From JANQEU01 sp965242805 (GTDB taxonomy: Bacteria > Bacteroidota > Bacteroidia > Cytophagales > Cyclobacteriaceae), in assembly GCA_965242805.1 (NCBI GenBank), contig CBDETD010000002.1, positions 806,001 through 870,000 on the forward strand: a stretch of 64,000 nt of DNA, given 5' to 3'. The notes under the pieces were generated by a model that saw nothing but the letters and a program-made list of their open reading frames with translations, did not search any database and was not told where the DNA came from. The translations under genes and the position numbers were made by a program. Numbering within the stretch: the first letter of the stretch is position 1; every line of letters starts with the position of its first letter. Below are positions 8,806-18,678 of the stretch, one piece after another.

Positions 8806-9270
8806 ATGAGGATCGTTGTTGAATTCCTTTTCCCTCTACATTTTCGTTTCCTAGCGCTATTAGCGGCCCCGATCAGCGTCCCGATTTATTACAATTTTGG
8901 GATCATTCCGGCCGTGCTTTTAATAGTGTTTTCAACGGCACTGTTGACGGGCTTGAGCGAAGTAGAGATCAATATGGAAAGAAGAAAATATCGTCAATTT
9001 ATTTCTTTCCTTTGGATCTTTAAGTTTGGAAAAAGTAATACTTATAAGGAAATTTCTGAGGTATATATGACCAAAAGTGGATATCGTCAAACCATGCACC
9101 TCGGTCCGGCATCAAATACTACTCATGGTGTGATCTATGAAGGATATCTTTTGATGGATGGAGGTGAGAGGACATTCATAGGTAGAAGAAAGTCAAAGCA
9201 AAAAATGGTCAGGAAACTTGAGAATTTAGCCACACAGTTACAAGTGGAATTTGTGGATTATACGATTTAA
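8806..9270 (+). CDS. Two-helix membrane protein, unknown
   Basis: 154 residues. Two closely spaced hydrophobic helices (about residues 13-50) are followed by a soluble domain of about 100 residues containing EISEVYMTKSGYRQTM and GGERTFIGRRKSKQKM, reminiscent of the PH-like soluble part of small Bacteroidota membrane proteins. No family is assigned. It precedes the SnoaL-like gene by 11 bases, so the two probably share a transcript. Confidence 0.7.
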   Translation: MRIVVEFLFPLHFRFLALLAAPISVPIYYNFGIIPAVLLIVFSTALLTGLSEVEINMERRKYRQFISFLWIFKFGKSNTYKEISEVYMTKSGYRQTMHLGPASNTTHGVIYEGYLLMDGGERTFIGRRKSKQKMVRKLENLATQLQVEFVDYTI

Positions 9271-9281
9271 AGATTGATCAT

Positions 9282-9758
9282 ATGCAAGACATAATTGCTG
9301 GATTCTATAGGGCTTTCGGAGAGCTAAATGCGGAAGATATGATAGTACTGTACCATGACAAAATAGTATTTAAGGACCCTGCATTCGGGAAGCTTCACGG
9401 GGAGCGGGCAAAAAATATGTGGCGTATGCTTTGTGAAAGTCAGAAAGAGAAAGACTTTGTCGTGAAAGCTGATGAAATCGCTTTTAAGGATGGAAAAGGA
9501 AGTGCACTGTGGGAAGCGCACTACACCTTCAGTAAAACTGGTCGTAAAGTTCATAACAAGATCAAAGCGTCCTTCCGATTTCGGGATGATAAGATCATAG
9601 AGCATGTAGACGATTTTAATCTACACAGATGGGCAAGAATGGCAATGGGATTAACAGGCTCCCTTTTGGGCTGGACCCCAATGTTTCAAAACAGACTCCA
9701 AAAACAAACGAATCGACTGTTGGATAAATACATTGACAAGAGTGGAAGTAAATTTTAA
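9282..9758 (+). CDS. SnoaL/NTF2-like domain protein
   Basis: 158 residues with the pattern of a nuclear-transport-factor-2-like cone fold: an N-terminal helix (IIAGFYRAFGELNAEDMIVL), HDKIVFKDPAFGKLHG, then strands ending in IKASFRFRDDKIIEHVDDFN. The last 50 residues (RWARMAMGLTGSLLGWTPMF) include a hydrophobic helix and a basic tail, possibly membrane-associated. No signal peptide. Members often bind or isomerise small molecules, but no function can be assigned. It ends 4 bases before the sulfatase. Confidence 0.8.
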   Translation: MQDIIAGFYRAFGELNAEDMIVLYHDKIVFKDPAFGKLHGERAKNMWRMLCESQKEKDFVVKADEIAFKDGKGSALWEAHYTFSKTGRKVHNKIKASFRFRDDKIIEHVDDFNLHRWARMAMGLTGSLLGWTPMFQNRLQKQTNRLLDKYIDKSGSKF

Positions 9759-9762
9759 CATC

Positions 9763-11160
9763 ATGAAATGGAATCCAACATTCTTACTCTTTTTTATCTT
9801 GATCATTTTTATCGAATGCAATCCCCCGGGTGATCAATCGAAGTCGACAAAACCCAACATCATCATAATTTTCACTGATGACCTTGGATATGGTGATCTT
9901 GGAATATACGGTCACCCAACAATCAACACTCCAAACCTTAACAAAATGGCAATGGAGGGATTGAAATTTACGCAATTCTACACAGGTGCATCAGTTTGTA
10001 CCCCCAGCAGGGCGGCGTTATTGACAGGTAGGCTTCCGGTTCGTTATGGGATGGTAAGTGATCAAACCAGGGTGCTGTTTCCATTCTCTTATGGGGGGCT
10101 GCCAAAAGATGAATATACCATTGCAGAATCCTTGAAAGAAAGAGGATATACTACTGCCATGATCGGAAAATGGCATTTAGGCCACCTACCTGAACATCTG
10201 CCTGTCAATCATGGATTCGATTACTATTTCGGAATTCCTTATTCCAATGATATGATGGGAGATTCCACATCGAATTGGAAGCCCAAGAAACGTTTCCCCC
10301 CGATTCCACTAATTGAAAACACTGAAATCATTGAAAGTGGAATAGATCAAACGAATCTCACAAAGCGCTACATTGAAAAAGCCATTGAATATATACGTAC
10401 CAATCGGGACAATCCTTTCTTTCTTTACTTTCCCCATACTTTTCCTCATATACCACTTTTTGCATCTGATGATTTTCTTGGTAAAAGTACTGCTGGGATA
10501 TATGGTGATGTGGTAGAAGAAATTGATTGGAGTGTAGGACAAATACTAAATACCCTTCGGGATGAAGGATTGGATAACAACACATTTGTATTTTTCACAA
10601 GTGACAACGGCCCCTGGTTGGTGATGGAAGAAAGAGGTGGTTCAGCAGGATTGTTGCGTGAAGGCAAAGGATCGACATGGGAAGGGGGAATGAGGGTACC
10701 AGCCATCGCATGGTGGCCGGGCAAAATTGAAGGAGGTCGAACTACACAGGCTCTAAGTACAACGATGGACGTTGGAATTACTGCCATGAGTCTGGCAGGA
10801 TCAGAATTATACAAGGAGAGAATTAGCGATGGAACCAACCTCTCTCCTATTTTATTTGGCACCACCGATTCCGTAAGAAACGAAATATATTATTACCTGG
10901 GTGAACAATTATTTGGAGTGCGATCGGGTCCCTGGAAGATCCATTTCAAAACGCTGACACCTTATGTAGGAGAAAAACCTGTGGATCACGATCCACCCCT
11001 CCTATTCAATTTGAATATTGATCCATCGGAAGAAAAAAATGTTGCTGCGAGCTATCCTGAAGTAGTTATGCGACTTAAAAAAATTGCCGAAGACCATCTA
11101 AAAGGTGTCGAAAAAAAACCTTCAATACTTGAAAACATAGACCGAAGTTATTTTGAGTAG
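9763..11160 (+). CDS. Sulfatase (arylsulfatase-type) lipoprotein
   Basis: Hydrolyses sulfate esters; probably acts outside the cytoplasm on sulfated polysaccharide or small sulfate esters. I use the ATG at 9763 because it gives a proper leader with lipobox IEC (Cys19) and a 4-base gap; an upstream in-frame start at 9733 overlaps the previous gene. Calcium-binding acidic residues are in IFTDDLGYGDLG (D39, D40). The formylglycine motif is C79-T-P-S-R83, the Cys-type signature that requires an anaerobic/aerobic maturase elsewhere in the genome. GKWHLGH and FTSDNGP motifs follow. Length (465 residues) is normal. Confidence 0.95.
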   Translation: MKWNPTFLLFFILIIFIECNPPGDQSKSTKPNIIIIFTDDLGYGDLGIYGHPTINTPNLNKMAMEGLKFTQFYTGASVCTPSRAALLTGRLPVRYGMVSDQTRVLFPFSYGGLPKDEYTIAESLKERGYTTAMIGKWHLGHLPEHLPVNHGFDYYFGIPYSNDMMGDSTSNWKPKKRFPPIPLIENTEIIESGIDQTNLTKRYIEKAIEYIRTNRDNPFFLYFPHTFPHIPLFASDDFLGKSTAGIYGDVVEEIDWSVGQILNTLRDEGLDNNTFVFFTSDNGPWLVMEERGGSAGLLREGKGSTWEGGMRVPAIAWWPGKIEGGRTTQALSTTMDVGITAMSLAGSELYKERISDGTNLSPILFGTTDSVRNEIYYYLGEQLFGVRSGPWKIHFKTLTPYVGEKPVDHDPPLLFNLNIDPSEEKNVAASYPEVVMRLKKIAEDHLKGVEKKPSILENIDRSYFE

Positions 11161-11439
11161 AGCTTGTCAAACTTATGAAGGAATCAAAAGGGCTTGCAGC
11201 GCGCATTCATTTTTATAATCAGAAAGGACGTGAATATCAATTTACCATAAGATCACTATGAGCCTAAGAATAACCTTCCTTTTTGAATGATGTAAGAAAA
11301 AGAACGGAAAGAAAATACAAATCGAAATAGGTGATGAGATTCCTTTCAGGAAATCAAGTGAAATAGACAGACTATCATTTCTTCAAGAGTTCATAATCTC
11401 ATGATCTCTTTTAGAAACAATTAGTAACTATCAGATCTG

Positions 11440-11865
11440 TCACTGGACCCTCTCATAGGTCTCATACACAACCCGACCCATTTGTTCGTCAATCTGTGTG
11501 TAGCTACCTTCGCCGATCTCCAGTTTCATTCGGAAAAAACTACCTTCATTCTGGATCGTTTGACGGAAAGCTTTGGAGCCTGAAATCATGGACTCATAAA
11601 GGCTATCACCTTCGATGTAGTAATTGCCATAACCAAACCATTCTGTCGAATCAGGTGCTGCCTCAAATCCCCACATTACGCTACCGTCAACATACATTTT
11701 ATATTGCAAACGACTTTCGGTGACGGTATCTCCACTATCATAGATCCACATAATATTGGTCATTCTCCATGCTCCGGAAAGCGCATCTGACTTTTCGCTG
11801 TCAGTCAATTCTTTTTTGCCGCAGGAAAAAGTGAGTAATAAGGAAAGGATAATCAGATATCTCAT
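11440..11865 (-). CDS. Small lipoprotein, lipocalin-like
   Basis: About 141 residues from the ATG at 11865. The leader ends in a lipobox (FSC, about residue 15). The rest has the strand-rich layout of lipocalin-like/DUF4488-type lipoproteins: SGAWRMTNI at the start of the barrel, YKMYVDGSVMWG, and a closing VVYETYERV. No ligand can be inferred. The gene stands alone: 279 bases on its downstream side (11161-11439) contain no convincing gene or hairpin, and 298 bases on its upstream side (11866-12163) are AT-rich and separate it from a divergent operon. Confidence 0.75.
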   Translation of the reverse strand: MRYLIILSLLLTFSCGKKELTDSEKSDALSGAWRMTNIMWIYDSGDTVTESRLQYKMYVDGSVMWGFEAAPDSTEWFGYGNYYIEGDSLYESMISGSKAFRQTIQNEGSFFRMKLEIGEGSYTQIDEQMGRVVYETYERVQ

Positions 11866-12163
11866 GGTCACTGTGTTGTTATTATCAAATTTTACAAAAA
11901 ACCAGACAAAATATCAACCACACGTTAGAACATACCCTCTATTTAACAAGGTTTCCTGAAGATAAATGGTTCGGAATACCAACATTAAATGTACTTGTAA
12001 TTTAATTTCAAAAGTGCAGAAAACCCATTGTTCTTATACTTGACTCATTGTCATGTAAATAATTGTATATCATCAAATAAAAGCTTTAATACATTAAAAT
12101 TCTGCGTTGGAATATTTATCTGACGGAGTTAGAATTGACCTCCAAATTCAGTAAATTAAGTGT

Positions 12164-12691
12164 ATGAACTCCCATATAATTTTTGGAACATTTACCTTCC
12201 TTGGATGGGCTGTTTTCAGCACATGGTATTATGTGAATTTTATCAAGGATCTTACACCTTCTCAAAATAACAGCGAAACTTCTATTGAAGTGGTTTTAGA
12301 GGAACAACCTGACCAAACCCAATCTGAAAAACCAAAGTCCACTCCTATCAATATTTCAAGAAATGTCCTTTTCGAAAAGAATTCTGTCATTTTATCAAAT
12401 ACCGGTTCGCTCGAGCTCTTATTGGATAGTATTTTAATGGCAAGTACAGATCAGGAATTGTTTATATCTGTGGAAGGTCATGCTTGTGACCTGGGAACCT
12501 CAGAATACAATCTTAACCTGAGTGAAGACCGGGCAAATACTATTTCTGAAATAATAAAAACATTTGATGGAAGGCTGGTTGTAGACAAGTTGGACTTTGC
12601 AGGGGAATCCGATCCTTATGTGCCAAATACATCAGAAGAAAATAGAATAAAGAACAGAAGAGTACAAATCAAAATAACCACCAAATTATGA
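12164..12691 (+). CDS. OmpA-family peptidoglycan-binding protein with N-terminal membrane anchor
   Basis: 175 residues: an uncleaved membrane helix (about 5-25, IIFGTFTFLGWAVFSTWYYV), a Glu/Gln/Pro linker, then a compact OmpA C-terminal domain (about 62-175). Diagnostic motifs are VLFEKNSVILS, VEGHACDLG and NLSEDRANTISEII, ending with the ENRIKNRRVQIKI signature in place of the usual NRRVEI. It probably ties an inner-membrane protein to the cell wall. Its stop overlaps the start of the next gene by 4 bases (ATGA), so the pair is a functional unit. Confidence 0.88.
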   Translation: MNSHIIFGTFTFLGWAVFSTWYYVNFIKDLTPSQNNSETSIEVVLEEQPDQTQSEKPKSTPINISRNVLFEKNSVILSNTGSLELLLDSILMASTDQELFISVEGHACDLGTSEYNLNLSEDRANTISEIIKTFDGRLVVDKLDFAGESDPYVPNTSEENRIKNRRVQIKITTKL

Positions 12692-13326
12692 TATCTGCAA
12701 TCATCGAAATACTAGTCCTGCTAACCGTATCGTGTCTAATCGGTGTTTACTTCACCTTTCGCTTCTGGAGAGCGAAGTATTCCAAATTACAGAAGGAAAT
12801 ACTGAAATTACAAAATACCATCACAGACAAGGACTTTCAACTAGGTAGTCAATCTGACGAAATTTTGGAGTTACAATCAAAGTTGCTGGAAACAGAGGAA
12901 AGCCTTAAGCAGTTCAAGAGAACAGAAAAAAGTAAAATTAAAATCAGCAAGGAATCGGAAGCACTCGAAGAAACAATACAGACACTAGAGGAGCAGATTG
13001 CTGAGCAGGAAAGGGAGATTGAAGTATTAAGTCATGAACTTGAGGAAAGAAAGATCTCTTATTACAAGCAAATAGATGGCAAACGTTATAAAGCCATCAC
13101 ATTAAGGATGGCAGATGAGGCCATCGCAGGTCAGGGAGATGGACGTATTAGCAAAGAAGATGCTGAAAAAATATTCGATACTATTTCAGATGGAAAAGCT
13201 TATACTCAGGTAGAAAAACATACCATGAGGTACCTTCGGGACCATTATAAATGGACAGAAGGGGCCGATGCTTTATTCAGGAAAAAGGTCAGATCCTGGG
13301 CCGCGAGAGATCATGAATTAGTTTAA
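12688..13326 (+). CDS. Membrane-anchored coiled-coil protein with EF-hand-like C-terminal domain
   Basis: 212 residues. One membrane helix at 4-25, then a long coiled coil (about 30-130, rich in Glu/Lys/Leu heptads such as EILELQSKLLETEESLKQ). The C-terminal 75 residues include GDGRISKEDAEKIF, which resembles an EF-hand-like or GDGR helix-turn module, followed by YTQVEKHTMRYLRDHYKW and FRKKVRSWAA. Similar C-terminal domains occur in Bacteroidota proteins of unknown function. Coupled by a 4-base overlap to the OmpA-like gene; possibly a cytoplasmic-to-wall scaffold (inference). Confidence 0.75.
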   Translation: MISAIIEILVLLTVSCLIGVYFTFRFWRAKYSKLQKEILKLQNTITDKDFQLGSQSDEILELQSKLLETEESLKQFKRTEKSKIKISKESEALEETIQTLEEQIAEQEREIEVLSHELEERKISYYKQIDGKRYKAITLRMADEAIAGQGDGRISKEDAEKIFDTISDGKAYTQVEKHTMRYLRDHYKWTEGADALFRKKVRSWAARDHELV

Positions 13327-13342
13327 TACGAATTCAGATTTC

Positions 13343-13960
13343 TCAAGACTTTATTCCCACAAAACGTATAACCGAGGCAAGCCCACTATGAAAGCTACCT
13401 TCAGATAATTCGGTCACAATTTTGTCAATCGACCTGAACTGCAGGTCAGGAAATTCGTCACGAATTTCATCTTCGGAAAACAGCATTTTGAATTCTTTGG
13501 GTCCTCCGGAGTTATACTTTTCTTGGTATTCCAGTTGATCTTTACTAAAGGATTCAAAAATCACGATGCCTCCCGGTTTCAGGCAAGACACCAACTTCCG
13601 GTGTATGTTCTTCCTTATCTCAGCCGGAAAATTGGCATATATCAATCCGAGTACATCGAATGCCTCGGGATCATAGCTGACGTCAGCAGCATTGAATACT
13701 CTATAATTTATGCTTACTCTGTTCCTTGAAGCCAGTGCCAAAGCTTTTTTTCGACCTTCAAGGCTCATATCGAATGCATCAACCATCCATCCACTACCTG
13801 CAGCAAACACAGCGTTTCTTCCTTCGCCCTCTGCAGGTAACAAGATCTTTCCGGGATCCATATTAAGTAATTGTTCCCGAAGAAAAGTATTAGGTTCCAA
13901 ACCATATACATATTCCTCCCTTGAATATCGTTCATCCCAGAATTGAGCTGCATATTTCAT
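13343..13960 (-). CDS. Class I SAM-dependent methyltransferase (TehB/thiopurine-like)
   Basis: 205 residues. The N-terminal FWDERYSREEYVYGLEPNTFL is typical of the TehB/thiopurine methyltransferase group. The SAM-binding motif I is atypically written ILLPAEGEGRNAVFAA, as in this group; motif II region VDAFDMS follows, then VLGLIYANFP (motif IV equivalent) and GGIVIFESF. Substrate unknown; relatives methylate tellurite, thiopurines or small metabolites. It converges with the coiled-coil gene, leaving 16 bases. Confidence 0.88.
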   Translation of the reverse strand: MKYAAQFWDERYSREEYVYGLEPNTFLREQLLNMDPGKILLPAEGEGRNAVFAAGSGWMVDAFDMSLEGRKKALALASRNRVSINYRVFNAADVSYDPEAFDVLGLIYANFPAEIRKNIHRKLVSCLKPGGIVIFESFSKDQLEYQEKYNSGGPKEFKMLFSEDEIRDEFPDLQFRSIDKIVTELSEGSFHSGLASVIRFVGIKS

Positions 13961-14083
13961 GACACATAAATACTATTTTCTGCTATTTTGTTCCCAAACT
14001 CGTAATAGAATTAAAAAATCTCATCAAGTCATCTCACCGGTTGGGAAATCGATTTAAATTGGCGTGAAAAGGATGATGAAAAA

Positions 14084-14920
14084 ATGACAAGACCCATTAC
14101 AGATATTCAAGGAACGTTCGAACTACATAACGGTGTTAAAATGCCATATTTTGGATTAGGCGTTTATTTAAGCAAGGACAATGAAATAGAGGACGCCATC
14201 AAATGGGCGATTGACAGCGGATATCGTCACATTGATACTGCGTCAGTCTATAAAAATGAAGAAGGAGTTGGGCGTGGGGTCAGAGCTTCATCTGTAAATA
14301 GGGATAATCTATTTGTGGTCAGCAAAGTCTGGAATAGTGAGCAGGGATATCAGGAGACGCTGAAAGCTTTCGACAGAAGTTTAAAAAGGCTTCAAATGGA
14401 TTATCTCGACCTTTATCTGGTACATTGGCCGGTCAGAGGAAAGTATGTGGATACTTGGAAAGCCATGGAAAAACTGTACGAACAAGGCAAAGTACGTGCT
14501 ATCGGAGTGAGCAATTTTTTGAAACATCACCTTGAAGAATTGATACCTAATTGCTCTGTTGTTCCTATGGTCAATCAAATGGAATTTCATCCTTGTTTAA
14601 TACAACAAGATCTTATTGACTATTGTAATCAACATGGGATCCAGTATGAGGCGTGGTCACCGATCATGAGAGGCGAAGTTTTTGAAATTGACGTATTGAA
14701 GGAATTGGCTGATAAGTATAGAAAAAACATTGTACAGATCGTCTTGAGATGGGATCTCCAAAAAGGTGTGGTCACCATACCGAAATCAGTAAAAAAAGAA
14801 AGAATAGAGTCGAACGCAGATATTTTCGATTTTGAAATATCTGATGAGGACGTGAAAATTATTGATGGTCTGGACAGGAACTATCGAACTGGCCCGGACC
14901 CTGACAATTTTGATTTCTAG
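14084..14920 (+). CDS. Aldo/keto reductase
   Basis: 278 residues, an NADPH-dependent carbonyl reductase with the full catalytic tetrad D51, Y56, K81 and H114. Family signatures are visible: GYRHIDTASVYKNEEGVG, the RLQMDYLDLYLVHWP stretch, and GVSNF; the C-terminal IPKSVKKERIESN is the usual cofactor-phosphate motif. Similar in length to 2,5-diketo-gluconate reductase/prostaglandin F synthase-type members (AKR5). Cytoplasmic, no signal peptide. The gene appears monocistronic. Confidence 0.95.
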   Translation: MTRPITDIQGTFELHNGVKMPYFGLGVYLSKDNEIEDAIKWAIDSGYRHIDTASVYKNEEGVGRGVRASSVNRDNLFVVSKVWNSEQGYQETLKAFDRSLKRLQMDYLDLYLVHWPVRGKYVDTWKAMEKLYEQGKVRAIGVSNFLKHHLEELIPNCSVVPMVNQMEFHPCLIQQDLIDYCNQHGIQYEAWSPIMRGEVFEIDVLKELADKYRKNIVQIVLRWDLQKGVVTIPKSVKKERIESNADIFDFEISDEDVKIIDGLDRNYRTGPDPDNFDF

Positions 14921-14979
14921 TCTCTTCACCTACTAGTTTCATGCTTTTTTACTAACTTCTATCCATATTCCTAAGAGCG

Positions 14980-15420
14980 GTGGAAGATCACCTGGACATT
15001 GATTTACTTCAAAAGGTCTACGAGGATGGTGCAGAAGAATTTCAAGATTATGTGAAAGGCCTTGACATAGGTGTTGGCGTTTACGATGCCCAGGCCTCTC
15101 CTATTGTCTGTAATAAAGCTGCTTATGAGTTGTTGGGACTTACGCATGACCAATTTATGGGGAGGTCTGCAATGGATCCGTATTGGAAAGTCATTCACAA
15201 GGACGGAAGCAGGTTTGAAACACATGACTTCCCTATAATTCAGGTGACCACAAAATATGAACCCATAGTGGGTGTCATAATGGGTGTTTCAAGACCGTTG
15301 AAAAACGACCGGATCTGGCTGGAAGTGAATACACATCCTGTTTCAAGCTATGATGGCTCCATCAAACACATTTTCTGTACTTACAAGGACATAACGGACA
15401 AAATCGAAAAGTGGGATTGA
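14980..15420 (+). CDS. Solitary PAS-domain protein
   Basis: GTG start; 146 residues. Residues about 30-142 form one PAS domain (LDIGVGVYDAQASPIVCNKA, AYELLGLTHDQFMGR, and a PAC-like end YDGSIKHIFCTYKDITDK). No output domain such as a kinase, GGDEF or DNA-binding part is attached, so it may act as a stand-alone sensor or partner. It is 59 bases after the aldo/keto reductase and converges on the CHAT cluster with 65 bases between (nothing recognisable there except a repeated CAATCGGAG). Confidence 0.82.
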   Translation: MEDHLDIDLLQKVYEDGAEEFQDYVKGLDIGVGVYDAQASPIVCNKAAYELLGLTHDQFMGRSAMDPYWKVIHKDGSRFETHDFPIIQVTTKYEPIVGVIMGVSRPLKNDRIWLEVNTHPVSSYDGSIKHIFCTYKDITDKIEKWD

Positions 15421-15485
15421 GTCAATCGGAGAAGTTACGATTGCCTGATGTCATTCAATCGGAGTGTGATCAAGGAAGGAATCCA

Positions 15486-18400
15486 CTATAATTGGAGTCG
15501 CTCTCTATATCTCATGTATCCTATGATAATTAAAATCACTCCAAGAGAAACAACCAGGTAAAGCCACAAACTGTATCCCTTAGAAATTGGGTCATTGTTG
15601 CCTAACGCAATAAAACCAGCCCAATAATACGGATGAGTTCGTAGGCCTTGTGAATTCTCTAAGAATTCTAATTTTGCCTGTCTTAATGCTTCATCCTTTT
15701 CCAGTCCTTCTCCAAGGTATTTGTAGAGATCACCCATCAATTCCGAGGTGGATTTATCATCAACAGACCATAAACTCATCACCACACTTGGACAGCCGGC
15801 ATACGAGAACGCATTGGCCAGACTCATCATTCCTTCTCCTTCCGCCAGTTTGCCGGAACCCGTTTCACAAGCACTTAAAACAGCCAAACTGGAATTCAAT
15901 TGGAGGTTAAGTAGTTCAGCAGTGTAAAGGAAACCATCTTCAATTTCATTCGATCCAAGAATAAATCTGGAGTGAAAAGGCCTTTCATTATCCACCTCCG
16001 CGTGAGTCGCCAGGTGAATTATGTCATAATCTATGGCTTCTGACTTGAACACCATTTCTGATGCAAATCCTGATTTGTATAATGTCGATGGCCACTGAGA
16101 ACTTATTTCTTCTACCTCCTCCATGTTCCAGTTGAGTTGTTTTGTCTCATTGGCGGTGAAATCAGGTGCAAAAGCGACTACCTTTTTGTGATTAGGATTT
16201 CGATTATGCTTCGATCTGTTAATCAACCATGTAGCGGAATTTGCATAACGGATCTGATAGTCCATCATCACGTAATCAAAAGACTTGAAGTCCTCTTGAT
16301 CATCGGGATCTGCTTCGGACGTCACCAATAATTCGAATGGCAGGTAATGAAGCTCTTTGTCCGGAACAATGATCAATTTTTGAATGTTCTCTCTATCATT
16401 CAACATATCTCCAAAAAGTGAGTTATAGATCTCCCAACCTGCTTTCGATATATCTGAGTTTAATCCCGATCGATCCATTTCGGGTTTGCTAACCATGTCT
16501 CTGAAATTTTTTACCACTTCACCCAGGGAATCAATTTCTATAGATCTCTTAATCATTTCATTTTTGGTAATAAGTACTACCTTTCCCGAAGACTTTCCGA
16601 TAAAGTACTCAATTAAGGCCTCATTATCCTCCAGGTAAGATTGAACGTTCTTCGTTGAAACCACATCATCACCATATTTGAAAGCGAAGTACTCCGGATA
16701 AGATCTCTGAAAAACAAGGAGAAGGGAATCATAGGAGCGATTCTGGTAAAAAAGGGTGGATTCGAGTTCATTTCTTAGATTTTTCTCCCCAAGAATGATA
16801 GCCGTGATAAGATTGGACCTGTTGTAAGCAATCTGAGACTTCAAAGAGTTTTCCAACTGCACAAGATATTCCGGAATGCCAGCAAAGCTTTGTGCTCCTA
16901 ATTTATTTAGGGCTTCTACCAATGACCTGGATTTACTTTTTTCCATAAAATAGAAAAGTAGCTCCATGGAATTCCTATTACTTTGCTCCTGAACCAATTG
17001 AATCCCCAGATCGTATATCTCCTTAAATTTTTGACTTAAAAAAATCCTGTCTTCAAAGCTGATAGTCACCCGTCGGATCTCCTCTACCAATTGATCACAC
17101 CTAGTAACATATTCCAGACTCATATCTAATTGCTTTGGATCCCCTTCCTTTAGGAAATATTTGTAATGGTTTTCCGCAAGAAGTAGCCATGAATCCAGCA
17201 ACTGTAAATAATTGGACGTCATTTGAGTACTTATCGAGTCATTTGGAACAGCTGAATCAAAAGAATTCGCTTTGATAGCCTCCTCAAAAGCCTTTTGAGC
17301 ATCCTCAAACCTTTCAAGTTTAGTATACAATCTCCCAAGGTAATTATAGCTTTCAGCGAGGTACGGATGAAACGTGCCGTAAACCCTGGTATTTACCTCA
17401 ATTGATTTCTTGAAGTTCATCTCGGCAATGTCATGTTTTCCCATATTCATATAGGTCGATCCAAGATGCTGGTAATTTCTGGCAAGATCGACATCGTCCT
17501 CAATCTCTATTAAAACAGCACTTGCTTTTTTAAGGTATTCGAGAGACTTCTCAAAATTGCCAAGCTGATTATAGTTGGTGCCAAGATTGATGTATGGAAC
17601 GGCCGTGTAAATATTCTCCTTCTTAAAGGTTTTCCTGTAAATGGTAAGCGCCGTATTAAGCGACTCGATAGCCTCCTCATATTTTCCCTGATAGGTATAT
17701 ACCTGGGAGATATTCTGATGCGTCAATGCCACCTCCCAGTTATCGGGCCCGAGAGTTTCGGTGCTAACCTTCAAATCCTGCAGATAATATTCATGAGCAA
17801 GGTTATATGCCCCGAGATCCACGTAAAAGGCTCCAAGATTATTATAAGATGTACCTACATCAGGATGGATTGGTCCCAGTACTTTCTTCCTGATCTCCAG
17901 AGATTTAGTCAGCTTTCTTAACCCCTCTTCATAAAACCCCATGTGCTTGTGAAGAACACCCATGTTATTGTACAGATCAGCCACCAACTTGACTGTGTCT
18001 CCCAACTTATTGACTCTTATTTCAAGGGATTTATTGTAATAATGCAGAGAAGAGTCAAAGGCACCTACCTCGTCAAATGCGATGCCCAAATAATTATAAG
18101 AACTGGCAAGAGCAAGGTCATCTTCAGGAAGAAATTCCTGCTTAATTCCTGTTGATCTTCTTAGATTTTCAAAAGTTTTATCGTAATCAGACTCATAATA
18201 TGCATTGAGCCCGATCAATTCATATGAGTGCGCAATTTGTAGATTTGGACCTTCAAAAAGAGTATCACAGATAAGTCTAATTTCTTCAGCTTTTTCAAGT
18301 ACTTTCTCAAATTCACCACGTCGGAGATAGATCCTCCCCTGTCTGTATTCTGATTCAAAGTAGCCATCCCAGTTATTCACACTTTTATAGGAATCCTTGG

Positions 18401-18545
18401 CTAATTCAAAATAATAATAGGCACTGTCAAAATCACTTTTAGCAATTTTATCCATGGCCTTTTCCTGCAATCGTTCACCTGCAGTTCTTCCTGATGAACC
18501 AGGATCTTGAAAGAAAAGCGTCAAAAGCAGTATTACGAGTTTCAT
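15486..18545 (-). CDS. Secreted, membrane-anchored TPR-CHAT protease 3
   Basis: 1019 residues. The N-terminus (MKLVILLLTLFFQDPG) is a weak signal peptide. About ten TPR-like repeats fill residues 30-430 (AxxYYNLGxxYxxxGxYxxA pattern), then a helical linker, then a CHAT (caspase-like) domain. Catalytic residues are intact: H848 in HLATHAE and C893 in LSACETG. A C-terminal helix (SLWLYLVVSLGVILIIIGY) and a short basic tail MRYRERLQL follow, so the protein should be periplasmic with a C-terminal inner-membrane anchor. Third of three tandem paralogues behind an ECF sigma factor, 133 bases after the middle one. Substrate unknown. Confidence 0.9.
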   Translation of the reverse strand: MKLVILLLTLFFQDPGSSGRTAGERLQEKAMDKIAKSDFDSAYYYFELAKDSYKSVNNWDGYFESEYRQGRIYLRRGEFEKVLEKAEEIRLICDTLFEGPNLQIAHSYELIGLNAYYESDYDKTFENLRRSTGIKQEFLPEDDLALASSYNYLGIAFDEVGAFDSSLHYYNKSLEIRVNKLGDTVKLVADLYNNMGVLHKHMGFYEEGLRKLTKSLEIRKKVLGPIHPDVGTSYNNLGAFYVDLGAYNLAHEYYLQDLKVSTETLGPDNWEVALTHQNISQVYTYQGKYEEAIESLNTALTIYRKTFKKENIYTAVPYINLGTNYNQLGNFEKSLEYLKKASAVLIEIEDDVDLARNYQHLGSTYMNMGKHDIAEMNFKKSIEVNTRVYGTFHPYLAESYNYLGRLYTKLERFEDAQKAFEEAIKANSFDSAVPNDSISTQMTSNYLQLLDSWLLLAENHYKYFLKEGDPKQLDMSLEYVTRCDQLVEEIRRVTISFEDRIFLSQKFKEIYDLGIQLVQEQSNRNSMELLFYFMEKSKSRSLVEALNKLGAQSFAGIPEYLVQLENSLKSQIAYNRSNLITAIILGEKNLRNELESTLFYQNRSYDSLLLVFQRSYPEYFAFKYGDDVVSTKNVQSYLEDNEALIEYFIGKSSGKVVLITKNEMIKRSIEIDSLGEVVKNFRDMVSKPEMDRSGLNSDISKAGWEIYNSLFGDMLNDRENIQKLIIVPDKELHYLPFELLVTSEADPDDQEDFKSFDYVMMDYQIRYANSATWLINRSKHNRNPNHKKVVAFAPDFTANETKQLNWNMEEVEEISSQWPSTLYKSGFASEMVFKSEAIDYDIIHLATHAEVDNERPFHSRFILGSNEIEDGFLYTAELLNLQLNSSLAVLSACETGSGKLAEGEGMMSLANAFSYAGCPSVVMSLWSVDDKSTSELMGDLYKYLGEGLEKDEALRQAKLEFLENSQGLRTHPYYWAGFIALGNNDPISKGYSLWLYLVVSLGVILIIIGYMRYRERLQL

Positions 18546-18678
18546 ATCCCCTAAACCTACGGTATTTGTAATTGAAATGAAATGGACGTATCTCTAAAAC
18601 GTAATACTACAATGATCACACAGCGCGCCTTCGATTTATTTTTCTATCCAGGCTCAAATTGAAAGTGTTGATTTGAAG

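Noticed and set aside
10446..10865. 139-residue frame antisense to the sulfatase
   Set aside because: The sulfatase is well supported by motifs along its full length; the antisense frame has no recognisable feature.
11161..11439. Possible small gene or RNA in the gap after the sulfatase
   Set aside because: Only very short frames, no clear hairpin or promoter; left unannotated.
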